DNA of 64,000 nucleotides from Arsenophonus endosymbiont of Aphis craccivora (GCF_013460135.1 NZ_CP038155.1:1116001-1180000); one strand, 5' to 3'; positions 43,714 to 55,128 are shown, counted from the first letter of the stretch. Numbers and translations: made by a program. The notes: generated from the letters alone by a model not told the origin.

Positions 43714-45444
43714 ATGAAAATACAGCTTCGTCGCCGACCGAAAGCAGATGATAGCCACCTTCCTGCTCATTTGTCTCCGGTATTACGCCGTTTGTACGCT
43801 ATGAGAGGTGTGTTATCAGAAAATGAGTTAGAAACAGGTGCAAAAGGATTGCTTAATTACCAATCACTTAATGGTATTGAAACAGCGGTTCAGTTATTAA
43901 TCACTGCTCTGAATGAACATTGGCGAATTATAGTGGTCGGTGATTTCGACGCCGATGGTGCAACCAGTACGGCATTGACACTGCGAGCGCTGGGTGCGAT
44001 GGGATATCGTCATTTTGATTATTTGGTTCCTAACCGATTTGAAGATGGCTATGGGCTTAGCCCGCAGGTTGTTGATCAAGCAATTAAAAGAAAAGCGCAA
44101 CTTATTATTACCGTTGATAATGGTATATCTTCCTATGAAGGCGTTGCTGTTGCTCAACGACACGGTATAAAAGTGATTATTACCGACCACCATTTACCAG
44201 GAGAAACCCTGCCTTGTGCAGAAGCAATTATTAACCCTAATTTAGCTGATTGTCACTTTCCATCAAAAGCATTAGCGGGGGTTGGTGTCAGTTTTTATTT
44301 GATGTCAGCATTACGTGCTGCGTTGCGCCAGACTGGTTGGTTTGAGCAACAAGCACGTAAGATGCCTAATCTGGCTGAATTATTAGATTTGGTTGCATTA
44401 GGTACGGTAGCCGATGTTGTTCCCTTGGATAGTAATAATCGTATTTTAGTCTATCAAGGTTTAAACCGTATTCGGGCGGGACGAAGCTGTGTCGGGATCA
44501 AAGCCTTGATTGAAGTTTCCAAACGTGATGTTAGTCGTCTGGTTGCTAATGATTTAGGTTTCTCAATTGGGCCACGGCTTAATGCAGCGGGAAGATTAGA
44601 TGATATGTCAATCGGTGTAGAACTGTTATTGACTGATGATATCGTTCACGCTAGAAAATTGGCTAATGAATTAGATAGTTTAAATCGTACCCGCCGCGAA
44701 ATTGAACAGGATATGCAGCAAGAAGCTTGGCAGATTTTTGAGCAAATAGAAGAAAAACGTCATCAAATACCCAGTGGTCTTGCACTTTATCATCCTGAAT
44801 GGCATCAGGGAGTAGTAGGAATATTGGCTTCTCGGATCAAAGAACGATTTCATCGTCCGGTTATTGCTTTCGCGCCGGCTGGTGAAGGGATTTTGAATGG
44901 GTCAGGGCGTTCCATCTATGGTTTGCATTTACGGGATGCCCTTGAACGCTTAGATACGCTTAATCCGGGATTAATTTTAAAGTTTGGTGGCCATGCTATG
45001 GCGGCAGGATTAACGCTGGAGGAGCAGAAGTTTACTCAGTTTCAAGAGAACTTTGCTAATCTGATGGCAGAACTACTGGATAACGATATGCTTGAAGGGA
45101 TTATTTGGAGTGATGGTGAACTAAATAATGAAGAGTTGTCATTGGATATTGCTGAACTAATTAGAAATGGTGGGCCATGGGGACAGGCTTTTCCAGAGCC
45201 AATTTTTGATGGCAAATTTCACCTACTACAACAACGTCTCGTCGGTGATTGTCATCTAAAAGTGATGTTAGAACCACTGGCTGGTGGTCCGATGATAGAT
45301 GGCATCGCCTTTAATATTGATACCGCTTATTGGCCTGACAATAGTATTAAAATGGTCGAATTGGCTTATAAACTAGATGTGAATGAGTATCGTGGTAATC
45401 GTAACATCCAGTTACTCATTCAGCATTTATGGCCTTGCGAATAG
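43714..45444 (+). CDS. recJ: Single-stranded DNA exonuclease RecJ
   Basis: RecJ degrades single-stranded DNA 5' to 3' in recombination and mismatch repair. The 576-residue protein has the DHH phosphoesterase motifs in order: DFDADGATSTALTLRA, TVDNGISSYEGV, TDHHLPG and LGTVADVVPLD. The DHHA1 part follows with GPRLNAAGRLDDM, GRSIYGLHLRDAL and KFGGHAMAAGLTLE. Length matches E. coli (577). No damage is visible. It follows dsbC by 16 bases, so it is probably cotranscribed. Confidence 0.96.
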   Translation: MKIQLRRRPKADDSHLPAHLSPVLRRLYAMRGVLSENELETGAKGLLNYQSLNGIETAVQLLITALNEHWRIIVVGDFDADGATSTALTLRALGAMGYRHFDYLVPNRFEDGYGLSPQVVDQAIKRKAQLIITVDNGISSYEGVAVAQRHGIKVIITDHHLPGETLPCAEAIINPNLADCHFPSKALAGVGVSFYLMSALRAALRQTGWFEQQARKMPNLAELLDLVALGTVADVVPLDSNNRILVYQGLNRIRAGRSCVGIKALIEVSKRDVSRLVANDLGFSIGPRLNAAGRLDDMSIGVELLLTDDIVHARKLANELDSLNRTRREIEQDMQQEAWQIFEQIEEKRHQIPSGLALYHPEWHQGVVGILASRIKERFHRPVIAFAPAGEGILNGSGRSIYGLHLRDALERLDTLNPGLILKFGGHAMAAGLTLEEQKFTQFQENFANLMAELLDNDMLEGIIWSDGELNNEELSLDIAELIRNGGPWGQAFPEPIFDGKFHLLQQRLVGDCHLKVMLEPLAGGPMIDGIAFNIDTAYWPDNSIKMVELAYKLDVNEYRGNRNIQLLIQHLWPCE

Positions 45445-45719
45445 TATTTAGCCTATTTTGACCATCAACAGTGGTAGGTATAGTTATGATTTCCCTTATT
45501 ATAATCACTATTTTTCTGCCACTAATTGCAACTAGTTAGATTTCAAGCATTATTCTTATAGTGGCATTTACTGACTAAAAGCGGCTATTTGGTTGGTAAA
45601 ATGAGTTATCATGAAGCATATTGACTGAAAAACTATCATCCAGCAATCAGATCCGCTACAATAGGCGTTTTATATTTTTATGACTTTTAATGAAAATAAC
45701 ATAAATAAGATATAAGGGT

Positions 45720-46818
45720 ATGTTTGAAATTAATCCAATAAAAAATCAAATTCAGGATCTGTCTGAGCGGACGAAGATCTTGAGGGGGTATCTTTGACTA
45801 TGATGCCAAGAAAGAACGTTTGGAAGAAGTAAATGCAGAACTTGAGCAGCCTGATGTGTGGAACGAACCAGAGCGAGCCCAAGCATTGGGTAAGGAGCGT
45901 TCTTCTCTTGAAGCAATAGTAGAAACTATTGATGCCTTGATCCAAGGTTTAGACGATGTATCTGGTTTGCTCGATTTGGCAATTGAAGCTGATGATGAAG
46001 AAACTTTTCATGAGGCGGTCGCGGAGTTAACGCAGCTAGAAGGAAAACTGGGACAATTAGAGTTTCGTCGTATGTTTTCAGGGCAGTATGACAGTGCTAA
46101 TTGTTATCTTGATTTACAGGCAGGCTCAGGGGGAACTGAGGCGCAAGATTGGGCTAGCATGTTGATGCGCATGTATCTTCGTTGGGCAGAATCAAAAGGT
46201 TTTAAAACAGAAATTATTGAAGCGTCAGATGGTGATGTTGCAGGCTTAAAATCTGCCACGATAAAGATTATTGGTGAGTATGCTTTTGGTTGGTTACGGA
46301 CTGAAACCGGTGTTCATCGATTAGTGCGTAAAAGTCCTTTTGATTCTGGTGGTCGCCGCCATACCTCATTTAGCTCAGCGTTTATTTATCCTGAAGTAGA
46401 TGATGATATAGATATTGAAATCAATCCGGCGGATTTACGCATTGATGTTTATCGGGCGTCAGGGGCTGGAGGCCAACATGTTAATAAAACAGAGTCAGCG
46501 GTACGTATAACCCATATTCCAACTGGCATTGTTACCCAATGTCAGAATGACCGTTCTCAACATAAGAATAAAGATCAGGCATTGAAGCAACTACAAGCAA
46601 AATTATATGAACTAGATATGCAAAAGAAAAATGCCGATAAACAAGCATTAGAAGAAAATAAATCTGATATTGGCTGGGGTAGCCAAATTCGTTCTTATGT
46701 GCTGGATAATTCTCGAATTAAAGATCTACGAACCGGTGTTGAAAATCGCAATACCCAAGCTGTGCTGGATGGTGATCTGGACAAATTCATTGAAGCAAGC
46801 TTAAAAGCTGGCCTATGA
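45720..46818 (+). CDS. prfB: Peptide chain release factor 2, programmed +1 frameshift
   Basis: RF2 ends translation at UAA and UGA. The gene starts at ATG 45720 ([20 protein letters not shown]), runs 25 codons to CTT TGA C at 45792-45798, and continues in the +1 frame from GAC 45796 ([20 protein letters not shown]). The join gives 365 residues, as in E. coli. The stop-recognition motif SPF is in [12 protein letters not shown], and the peptidyl-release GGQ is in [17 protein letters not shown]. The frameshift adjusts RF2 level by its own abundance. An AGGGGG precedes the shift site. It is followed by lysS 9 bases later. Confidence 0.97.
45783..45798 (+). promoter_or_regulatory. Programmed frameshift signal of prfB
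   Basis: Internal Shine-Dalgarno AGGGGG (45783-45788), three bases, then the slippery CTT followed by in-frame TGA and C. Spacing and context are those of the conserved autoregulatory signal. Confidence 0.95.
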
Positions 46819-46827
46819 GGAAAAAAG

Positions 46828-48342
46828 ATGTCTCAACAACAACAGGGTACTGAGCGGTCCTTTGATTTAAATAATGAATTAAAAACTCGGCGTGAAAAAC
46901 TGGCCGGATTGCGTGGTAATGGCATTGCTTTTCCTAATGATTTTCGCCGTGAGTATTTATCTGGCGATTTGCATGGTAAATATGATGAGAACCATGCGGA
47001 AGAACTTACTGCACTGAATATTGACGTCTCTGTTGCCGGCCGAATGATCACACGCCGTATCATGGGTAAAGCCTCTTTTGCGACTTTACAAGATATGGGC
47101 GGTCGGATTCAGATTTATGTTTCTCGCGATGACTTACCAGAAGGTATTTATAACGAACAGTTTAAGAAATGGGATCTGGGTGATATTCTTGGTGTTAAGG
47201 GTAAATTATTTAAGACCCAAACAGGTGAGTTAACCATCCATGCGCATGAAGTCTATTTATTAACCAAAGCATTACGACCTCTGCCAGATAAATTCCATGG
47301 GCTGGCAGATCAGGAAACGCGTTATCGCCAACGTGACCTCGATCTTATTGCGAATGAACAATCGCGCCAGACTTTTATTACGCGTTCACGTGTGTTGTCG
47401 GCTTTACGTAACTTCATGGTTAGTAAAGATTTCATGGAAGTCGAAACACCCATGATGCAGGTTATACCGGGTGGTGCAGCGGCACGTCCATTTATTACTC
47501 ATCATAATGCGTTAGATATTGATATGTATCTGCGTATTGCGCCAGAACTTTATTTGAAACGTTTAGTTGTTGGCGGATTCGAGCGAGTTTTTGAAATTAA
47601 TCGTAATTTTCGTAATGAAGGCATTTCGCCGCGGCATAATCCAGAGTTTACCATGATGGAACTGTATATGGCTTATGCTGATTATAAAGATCTTATTGTG
47701 TTAACCGAAGAGTTATTTAAAACGGTAACGCAAGAAGTATTAGGTACAACCCAGGTAACATATGGTGAGCATTCATTTGATTTCGGGCAGTCTTTTAGCA
47801 AAATGACGATGAAAGAAGCGATAGTCAAATATCGGGCCGAAACTGATCCGGCTGATTTGGATGATCTGGCTAAAGCGACAATCATCGCAAAATCACTCAA
47901 TATAGAGGTAGAAAAAGGCTGGGGATTAGGCCGTCTGCAGTGTGAGATTTTTGAGGCAGTGGCGGAAAGCCATTTGATCCAACCGACATTTATTACTGAA
48001 TATCCGGCAGAAGTTTCTCCGTTGGCTCGTCGTAATGATAATAATCCATTTATTACCGATCGATTTGAATTCTTTATTGGTGGTCGTGAAATTGGTAATG
48101 GTTTTTCTGAGCTAAATGATGCAGAAGATCAAGCTGAACGCTTTGCTGAGCAGGTTCGTCAGAAAGATGAGGGTGATGATGAAGCCATGTTTTATGATGA
48201 GGATTATATCAATGCACTGGAGCATGGATTACCACCAACGGCTGGTTTAGGTATTGGTATTGATCGGATGATCATGATATTAACCAATAGTCATACAATT
48301 CGTGATGTCATTCTGTTTCCAGCATTACGGCCTGGTAAATAG
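46828..48342 (+). CDS. lysS: Lysyl-tRNA synthetase
   Basis: This 504-residue class II synthetase charges tRNA-Lys. The N-terminal OB-fold anticodon-binding domain covers about residues 60-160 ([20 protein letters not shown]). Class II motif 1 is near [18 protein letters not shown], motif 2 is [20 protein letters not shown] and motif 3 is [15 protein letters not shown]. Length and sequence match E. coli LysS (505). It is intact, cotranscribed with prfB as in E. coli, and ends in a hairpin. Confidence 0.97.
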   Translation: MSQQQQGTERSFDLNNELKTRREKLAGLRGNGIAFPNDFRREYLSGDLHGKYDENHAEELTALNIDVSVAGRMITRRIMGKASFATLQDMGGRIQIYVSRDDLPEGIYNEQFKKWDLGDILGVKGKLFKTQTGELTIHAHEVYLLTKALRPLPDKFHGLADQETRYRQRDLDLIANEQSRQTFITRSRVLSALRNFMVSKDFMEVETPMMQVIPGGAAARPFITHHNALDIDMYLRIAPELYLKRLVVGGFERVFEINRNFRNEGISPRHNPEFTMMELYMAYADYKDLIVLTEELFKTVTQEVLGTTQVTYGEHSFDFGQSFSKMTMKEAIVKYRAETDPADLDDLAKATIIAKSLNIEVEKGWGLGRLQCEIFEAVAESHLIQPTFITEYPAEVSPLARRNDNNPFITDRFEFFIGGREIGNGFSELNDAEDQAERFAEQVRQKDEGDDEAMFYDEDYINALEHGLPPTAGLGIGIDRMIMILTNSHTIRDVILFPALRPGK

Positions 48343-48362
48343 TTTAGCAAATTGGATAAATA

Positions 48363-48384
48363 GTGCCTGGCTTCAGCCAGGCAC
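48363..48384. terminator. Hairpin after lysS
   Basis: gtgcctggct and agccaggcac pair perfectly around a 2-base loop. The following T run is poor. It lies between convergent lysS and queH. Confidence 0.65.
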
Positions 48385-48447
48385 TGCTATTATTTGTCGC
48401 CAATATAGTATTTAACGCTTGCCTGCTTATTGAAATAGCTTGCCTCA

Positions 48448-49107
48448 TTAGGGTTGTTTGTCGTCAGTATAATATTTAACGCCGATGCGGATAATCTCCC
48501 GCCCTTGTGTGCGCCGATGTTTATTGGTATCACGCAGAGAATAGATACAACCGCAGTATTCTTGTTGATAAAATTGTTCGCGCTTACTAATTTCCACCAT
48601 TCTTGCGGAACCACCTTGTTTACGCCAGTTATAGTCCCAATAAGTTAGGCCATCGTAATGGCTGGCGGCACGCTTACCGCAATCATTGATCTGTTGCATA
48701 TTCTTCCAACGAGAAATACCTAATGAACTGGAGATAATGCTAAAATCATGCTCGGCAGCATAAAGAGCGGTACGCTCAAATCGCATATCAAAACACATAG
48801 TGCAACGAATTCCACGCTCAGGTTCTTGCTCCATCCCCTTGGCACGTGCAAACCAGTTATAACTATCATAATCAGCATCAACAAACGGCACATTATGCTG
48901 CTCGGCAAAACGAATATTTTCGTTTTTTCGGCTCTCATATTCTCGTTGTGGGTGAATATTTGGATTATAGAAAAAAATAGTATAATTAATACCTGAAGCA
49001 CTTAGTGCTTCCATTACTTCACCTGAGCAAGGAGCGCAACAAGAATGCAGTAATAATTTATTTGCGCCATTAGGCAGCGTTAGTTTAGGACGGGTAAATT
49101 TATCCAT
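48448..49107 (-). CDS. queH: Epoxyqueuosine reductase QueH
   Basis: QueH (formerly DUF208) carries out the last step of queuosine synthesis in tRNA, replacing QueG in bacteria without it. The 219-residue protein has the family cysteine motif HSCCAPCSG near residue 21. It also has [19 protein letters not shown], the second motif [15 protein letters not shown], and a third Cys pair in [10 protein letters not shown]. These cysteines bind an iron-sulfur cluster and a metal. It is intact. Its last codons are imperfectly repeated 64 bases downstream (48394-48419). E. coli K-12 uses QueG instead, so this points to a different enterobacterial branch. Confidence 0.9.
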   Translation of the reverse strand: MDKFTRPKLTLPNGANKLLLHSCCAPCSGEVMEALSASGINYTIFFYNPNIHPQREYESRKNENIRFAEQHNVPFVDADYDSYNWFARAKGMEQEPERGIRCTMCFDMRFERTALYAAEHDFSIISSSLGISRWKNMQQINDCGKRAASHYDGLTYWDYNWRKQGGSARMVEISKREQFYQQEYCGCIYSLRDTNKHRRTQGREIIRIGVKYYTDDKQP

Positions 49108-49870
49108 GGTTGCAAATTTTTATAGTAATCGATAATAGGGCTAATAATAACAGCAAGCGAGAGATATATAATAGTCTTTTTATTTTTTGGGTCAAATTTG
49201 TTTGCGATGGACGCCGAGAAGGTTTATTGCCGTTTATAATCGATAAAAATACCCACTATATTTTACTTAAAGTAATTTTACATCGATTTAGATTGATATA
49301 AAAATTTATTTTATTAGATATTAATATAATATTGGATAATTTTTCATTGTGGTATTAACTAATATAAATAGTTAGTTAAAGTAAAACTTTTTTATATCAA
49401 ATATTGCAATAAGATAATATTTCAATCAATAAAAAATATAGCAGAAAATATGGTAAATAAAATTTAGCAACTGTTATTTAGTATAAAAACTCCTACTAAA
49501 CAACAGTGTTAGCTAGTCGTAAATAAATAGAGAAATTTTATGAAGAAATTGAATGTTATAAATTAAATTTTAAGCTGGAGAAAATATTGAAGCATTTGTT
49601 AAATATTTTAATAATAGAATTTTTGGTTAAGAAATTCACCTTTTATCTGTTTTTATATCACTAAATGATGCTTTAGTTGCTTGCTGTTAGTCATATAAAC
49701 CAACAACTGCCAACCAGTTCACACTTTCTTGATATGGTTTTTGCTGTAATAAGCCATGTTACATGCTTTAGGACTTGATTTTTGCAAAATAAAATAATTA
49801 AGCAGTCAATAGGAGTTTATTGCATGAGAGCATTGAGCGTTATTATATTGAGTATATTTATGTCATTATG
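49108..49870. other. Eroded spacer upstream of nuo, with a cut signal-peptide ORF
   Basis: About 760 AT-rich bases with no intact gene. Near its end ATG 49824, eight bases after AGGAG, opens MRALSVIILSIFMSLW, a signal-peptide-like start that is cut by the insertion sequence fragment at 49871. In E. coli the nuo operon is preceded by lrhA, which is not recognisable here. Confidence 0.45.
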
Positions 49871-50064
49871 GGCTTTGTTGAATGTTGAATAAATCAGAAT
49901 TAGCCGACAGGATGGCTCCCTCTGCTACACCTGTTATCCGATCCTGACGCTGTGTGGCATACCCAACAACGTCATACGGTTCAGCGCTTTGACCATCGCC
50001 ATTGCTTCACCTACCTGAGCCTCATGTCACGCAGCCTCAGATGGCCACCCAGCAAAGTTTTTAT
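49871..50064 (-). mobile_element. IS903-type insertion sequence, copy 9, 194-bp end fragment
   Basis: Only the transposase 3' end and the adjoining inverted repeat remain. The repeat itself is altered by a 7-bp tandem duplication (gttgaat), and one base is missing in the coding part near 50024. The other 860 bp are deleted and the fragment passes straight into the nuo upstream region. It cannot move by itself. Confidence 0.93.
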
Positions 50065-50204
50065 TAAGTTGAAGAAAATTGATGTATTTCTGTCTATTGT
50101 AATTTTTTCTTCTCATCTAATTATGGTTAGTGTGGTGTAATATTGCGCTAATTCAAGAGCAAAGCAATGACACCGTTTTTATTTATAATGAGTAAGCAGC
50201 GAGT

Positions 50205-50645
50205 ATGTCTACATCTATTGAAGTATTTGCTCATCATTGGGCTTTTGCAATATATCTTATCGGTGCTCTTGGTCTGTGTTCCTTAATGTTACTGGGTGCT
50301 TATTACCTCGGTGGTAGATCCCAAGCCAGAGCAAAGCATATCCCTTATGAATCCGGCATTAATTCTGTTGGTAGTGCCCGTTTGCGTATATAAGCCAAAT
50401 TTTACTTGGTTGCAATGTTTTTTGTTATTTTCGATGTTGAAGCGTTATTCCTTTATGCGTGGGCAGTCTCTATTACAGAAAGTGGTTGGTTAGGCTTTAT
50501 TGAGGCAAGTATTTTTATTTTGGTGCTATTGGTGGGTTTATTCTACTTGGTTCGTATTGGGGCACTTAATTGGACGCCAGAGCGTTCACGTCGCCATGTT
50601 GCAAAACCGAGTGAAATAATTAAAACTAAAAATCGTCACCCCTAG
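50205..50645 (+). pseudogene. nuoA: NADH-quinone oxidoreductase subunit A, in-frame stop
   Basis: NuoA is a three-helix membrane subunit of complex I. The frame reads from [17 protein letters not shown] to SVGSARLRI, then TAA at 50391-50393, then [23 protein letters not shown] and on to KNRHP in the same frame. E. coli has Ser at that position, so TCA to TAA is likely. The conserved Glu and Asp in FDVEALF lie after the stop. No indel is needed, so a homopolymer error cannot explain it. Confidence 0.9.
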
Positions 50646-50665
50646 TAAAATTGAGGCATTCAAAG

Positions 50666-51342
50666 ATGTATTATACGCTAACTCGCATTGACTTAAATGG
50701 TGAGAATGACCGTTATACCTTGCAAACACAGCAAGTTGTCGGGGATCCATTAGAGCAGCATGTTCATCGTAGTGTTTATATGGGTAAATTAGAGCATGCT
50801 TTACATAATATGGTGAATTGGGGCAGAAAGAATTCTCTCTGGCCGTACAATTTTGGACTTTCTTGTTGCTATGTTGAAATGGTGACTTCTTTCACTGCGG
50901 TGCATGATGTCGCCCGATTTGGTGCTGAGGTACTAAGGGCATCATCGCGACATGCTGATTTTATGGTTGTTGCCGGAACCTGTTTTACTAAGATGGCACC
51001 TGTTATTCAACGACTTTATGATCAGATGTTAGCGCCTAAATGGGTAATTTCTATGGGGGCATGTGCTAACTCTGTTGGTATGTACGATATTTATTCTGTT
51101 GTACAGGGGGTTGATAAATTTCTTCCTGTTGATGTCTATATACCAGGTTGTGTCCACCACGTCCTGAAGCTTATATGCAAGCTTTATTATTATTACAAGC
51201 ATCGATTGGTAAAGAACGTCGTCCATTATCGTGGGTGGTCGGCGATCAGGGTGTTTATCGCGCCAATATGCAATCTGAAAAAGAGCGTAAGCGTGGTGAA
51301 AGAATAGCGGTCAAAACGCTACGAACACCCGATGAAATATAA
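50666..51342 (+). pseudogene. nuoB: NADH-quinone oxidoreductase subunit B, two-base insertion
   Basis: NuoB carries iron-sulfur cluster N2. The ATG at 50666 gives [18 protein letters not shown]. The cluster residues are present: the tandem cysteines in GLSCCYVEM, the third in [11 protein letters not shown] and the fourth in VYIPGC. Directly after the last Cys the frame shifts by two bases: ggttgt-gt-ccaccacgt, where tgt has become tgtgt. The rest ([27 protein letters not shown] and onward) reads cleanly to DEI. A dinucleotide duplication is the simplest cause. About 50 C-terminal residues are replaced by a wrong-frame tail. Confidence 0.9.
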
Positions 51343-51424
51343 GGCTTAAAAATATAAGCTATTCAGCGTAACAGAAGCAATGTGTTGCGGTCGTAATAAA
51401 CCTGATCAAGCGTTGTGGTGCATA

Positions 51425-53226
51425 ATGATAACAGATCAGATAACGCAAGAGAGTGTCAGGCCGGCATGGCAAACTTATGATCATTGTGATGATCCAATAA
51501 TTTTGACACTGAGTAACCAATTCAGTCCAGATGCTTTCACCATTCAATCAACTCGTACCGGAATGTTGGTTATATGGATCAAACGTGAACAACTTCTTGC
51601 CGTAATAGAGTTTTTGAAAAAACAGCCTAAAACTTATGTAATGCTGTTTGACTTACATGGGGTTGATGAGCGGCAACGAGTATATCTGCAAGGTTTGCCT
51701 GAAGCGGATTTTTCCGTTTTTTACCATCTTATTTCTATTGAGCGTAACCGCGATATTATGTTGAAAGTGGCGCTTAGTGAGAAAGATCTTAATATTCCCT
51801 CTATCGTTTCTTTATTTCCCAATGCTAATTGGTATGAACGTGAAGTATGGGATATGTTTGGCATAATATTTAATGGCCATCCGAATTTGCGACGGTTATT
51901 AATGCCAATGACCTGGGAAGGACATCCGTTATGTAAAGATTATCCGGCCAGGGCCACTGAATTTGACCCTTTTGTTTTAACCCAACAAAAGCTTGATTTA
52001 GAGATGGAGTCACTGACCTTTAAACCCGAAGAATGGGGAATGGCGAGGGGCAACGAACATGAAGATTTTATGTTCTTGAATCTGGGCCCCAATAATCCCT
52101 CATCTCACGGAGCCTTTCGCATTGTACTGCAACTAGATGGTGAAGAGATTCTCGACTGTGTACCGGATATTGGTTACCATCATCGAGGTGCAGAGAAAAT
52201 GGGCGAGCGCCAATCTTGGCACAGTTATATTCCCTATACTGACCGCATTGAGTATTTAGGTGGCTGTATTAACGCAATGCCTTATGTATTAGCGGTAGAA
52301 AAACTAGCAGGAATTGACGTTCCTGATCGAGTTAAGACTATCCGCGTTATGTTGTCAGAGTTATTCCGTATTAACAGCCATTTACTCTATATCAGTACCT
52401 TTATTCAGGATGTCGGTGCCATGACGCCGGTTTTTTTTGCGTTTACCGATCGTCAGAAAATTTATGACATTGTTGAAGCGATCACCGGTTTTCGTATGCA
52501 TCCAGCTTGGTTTCGGATCGGGGGTGTTGCTCATGATTTACCGAAAGGCTGGCAAAAACTATTGCAGGAGTTCCTTGACTGGATGCCAAAGCGATTGGAT
52601 TCATATGTCAAGGCAGCATTGCACAATATAGTATTCTTAAAGGGCGTTCAGTTGGTGTCGCTGCTTACACGACTAAAGAAGCATTAGATTGGGGGGTCAC
52701 TGGCGCCGGATTACGCGCGACGGGCCTTAATTTCGATATTCGTAAATGGCGACCCTATTCAGGTTATGAAAACTTTGAATTTGAAGTTCCTATCGGCAAC
52801 AATGGCGATTGTTATGATCGAGTGATGTTAAAAGTGGAAGAACTGCGGCAAAGCCTGCGGATTCTTAAGCAATGCTGAAATAATATGCCTGCAGGACCAT
52901 TTAAAGCCGATCATCCCCTAACTACTCCACCACCGAAGGAACGCACTTTACAGCATATTGAAACCATGATTAATCATTTTTTACAAGTTTCATGGGGGCC
53001 AGTTATGCCCGAAAATGAGGCTTTTCAGATGATTGAAGCAAAAAAAGGGATCAATAGTTACTATCTGACCAGTGATGGTAATACTATGAGTTATCGCACC
53101 CGCGTTCGTACACCAAGTTTTGCCCATTTACAGCAAATTACTGCTGTGATCAGAGGCAGCCTGGTGTCTGATCTTATTGTCTACCTTGGTAGCATTGATT
53201 TTGTCATGTCAGATGTGGATCGTTAA
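51425..53226 (+). pseudogene. nuoC: NADH-quinone oxidoreductase fused subunit C/D, frameshift and stop
   Basis: This is the enterobacterial nuoCD fusion (about 600 residues). The C part (30 kDa) runs from [16 protein letters not shown] to about residue 200, followed by the D part (49 kDa) with [20 protein letters not shown] and [20 protein letters not shown], which line the quinone site. At about 52628 two extra bases (aat-at-agt) shift the frame after KAALHN. The text resumes as [21 protein letters not shown] in the new frame. A second lesion is TGA at 52876-52878, where E. coli has Leu (RILKQC[15 protein letters not shown]). The end matches E. coli exactly ([10 protein letters not shown]). 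Confidence 0.92.
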
Positions 53227-53776
53227 TGATGCAAGATGAATTTAATCCCAATCAACAGCAAAAGCGGCTCGATGTCGCTAACATGGTAGAATATCACACC
53301 AAACATGATTTTGCCTTGACGACAGAAGAGCGAGAAGAGATCGAGCAAGAAAAACATCACTATGAAGATGCCAGAGCCGCTTCAATTGAAGCATTAAAAA
53401 TTGTACAAAAAAACGCGGTTGGGTGGAAGACGGTGCTATTTATGCAATTGCCTATCTGTTAGGTATTCCGGCTAGTGATGTAGAAGGAGTGGCCACCTTC
53501 TACAGTCAAATTTATCGCCAACCTGTTGGGCGCCATATTATTCGTTATTGTGACAGTGTGGTTTGTCATATTACCGGTTATCAAGGTATTGAGGCTGCAA
53601 TTATCAAATTATTAAAGATTGCGCCCGGCCAAACAACTACTGATGGCCGGTTTACCTTATTACCAACTTGTTGTCTGGGTAACTGTGATAAAAGTCCGAC
53701 TATGATGATTGATGAGGATACCCATAGTCATGTAAAGCCATCTGATATTCAACGGCTATTGGAGCAGTATCCATGA
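53226..53776 (+). pseudogene. nuoE: NADH-quinone oxidoreductase subunit E, frameshifted
   Basis: NuoE holds a [2Fe-2S] cluster in the NADH-oxidising arm. The start overlaps the nuoCD stop (taATG). Reading is normal to [10 protein letters not shown], then breaks in a run of seven A at 53406-53412. One more A would restore [18 protein letters not shown] and the remainder. The cluster cysteines CDSVVC and CLGNC are in the second part. The stop overlaps the nuoF start (ATGA). It is a single homopolymer lesion, so an error or slippage rescue is possible. Confidence 0.87.
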
Positions 53777-55128
53777 CAACACAGCGACAAATTACCCGTA
53801 GTGCGCAGACACATCTATTAACCTGGCGGTTACGTGAAGATCAGCAGCCGGTCTGGTTAGAGGAATACTTAAGTAAAAATGGTTACCAAGGTGCTAAAAA
53901 CGCCCTAAAAAGTATGTCGCCAGATCAAGTTGTTAGCTTAGTTAAAGATGCTGGTCTTAAAGGTCGCGGTGGTGCTGGTTTTTCTACCGGCCTCAAATGG
54001 AGCTTGATGCCGAAAGATGACAGCATGAATATCCGTTATTTACTTTGCAATGCTGATGAAATGGAGCCTGGAACCTATAAAGATCATCTTTTAATGGAAC
54101 AGCTACCGCATTTGTTGATCGAGGGAATGTTAATTGGCGCCTTTGCATTAAAAGCGTACCGTGGATATATTTTCCTGCGTGGTGAATATATCGAAGCTGC
54201 TAAACATTTGCGGAAAGCGATTGAGGAAGCGAAAGCAGCGGGTTTATTAGGTAAGAATATTCTGGGTACGGATTTTAATTTTGAGCTTTTTGTGCATACC
54301 GGTGCTGTGCGCTATATTTGTGGTGAAGAAACAGCGCTGATTAAATCCCTTGAAGGGCGCAGGGCAAATCCGCGCTCAAAACCTCCTTTTCCGGCAACAT
54401 CCGGTGCCTGGGGTAAGCCGACTTGTGTCAATAATGTGGAAACACTTTGTAACGTGCCTGCGATTATTGAACATGGTAAAGAGTGGTATCTCGGCCTTAG
54501 CGAAGGTAAAAGTAAAGATGCCGGAACTAAGCTGATGGGATTTTCCGGGCGGGTTAATAATCCAGGGTTGTGGGAATTACCTTTTGGTATTACTGCTCAC
54601 GAGATCCTGGAAGATTATGCCGGTGGAATGTGTAAAGGTTTAACGCTTAAAGCCTGGCAACCAGGCGGGGCTGGTACCGACTTTCTAACCGAAGCGCATC
54701 TCGATTTAGCAATGGATTTCGACAGTATCGCTAAAGCAGGTAGCCGTCTGGTTACCGGGCTTGCCATGGCGGTTGATAATGAAATTAATATGGTTTCTTT
54801 AACTCGCAATTTAGAGCAATTTTTTGCTCGCGAATCCTGTGGCTGGTGTACACCGTGTCGGGATGGCTTAACCTGGAGTGTGAAAATTCTACAGGCGTTA
54901 GAGAGTGGTGAAGGACAACCAGGCGATATTGAGACATTAGAGCAACTTTGTCGCTTTCTTGGGCCAGGTAAAACTTTTTGTGCTCATGCACCTGGTGCGG
55001 TAGAACCTTTACAGAGTGCTATCAAATATTTTCGTGCTGAATTTGAAGCGGGCATCAGCCAACAGAATTTTACCAACTTGAGTCCAATTACTGGCATTCA
55101 ACCAAATTTGTTAAAGCAGCGTTGGTGA
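53773..55128 (+). CDS. nuoF: NADH-quinone oxidoreductase subunit F
   Basis: NuoF binds NADH, FMN and one [4Fe-4S] cluster. The 451-residue frame is open. The NADH/FMN loop is [20 protein letters not shown] (about residues 62-81), with [14 protein letters not shown] further on. The cluster cysteines are in [11 protein letters not shown], with a fourth in KTFCAHAPG. Length is close to E. coli (445). It remains intact among broken neighbours, so it may soon decay too. Confidence 0.95.
   Translation: MTTQRQITRSAQTHLLTWRLREDQQPVWLEEYLSKNGYQGAKNALKSMSPDQVVSLVKDAGLKGRGGAGFSTGLKWSLMPKDDSMNIRYLLCNADEMEPGTYKDHLLMEQLPHLLIEGMLIGAFALKAYRGYIFLRGEYIEAAKHLRKAIEEAKAAGLLGKNILGTDFNFELFVHTGAVRYICGEETALIKSLEGRRANPRSKPPFPATSGAWGKPTCVNNVETLCNVPAIIEHGKEWYLGLSEGKSKDAGTKLMGFSGRVNNPGLWELPFGITAHEILEDYAGGMCKGLTLKAWQPGGAGTDFLTEAHLDLAMDFDSIAKAGSRLVTGLAMAVDNEINMVSLTRNLEQFFARESCGWCTPCRDGLTWSVKILQALESGEGQPGDIETLEQLCRFLGPGKTFCAHAPGAVEPLQSAIKYFRAEFEAGISQQNFTNLSPITGIQPNLLKQRW

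Noticed and set aside
49110-49301. Frame of 63 codons upstream of nuo
   Set aside because: It is a low-complexity AT-rich frame without a ribosome site or recognisable motif, overlapping eroded spacer.
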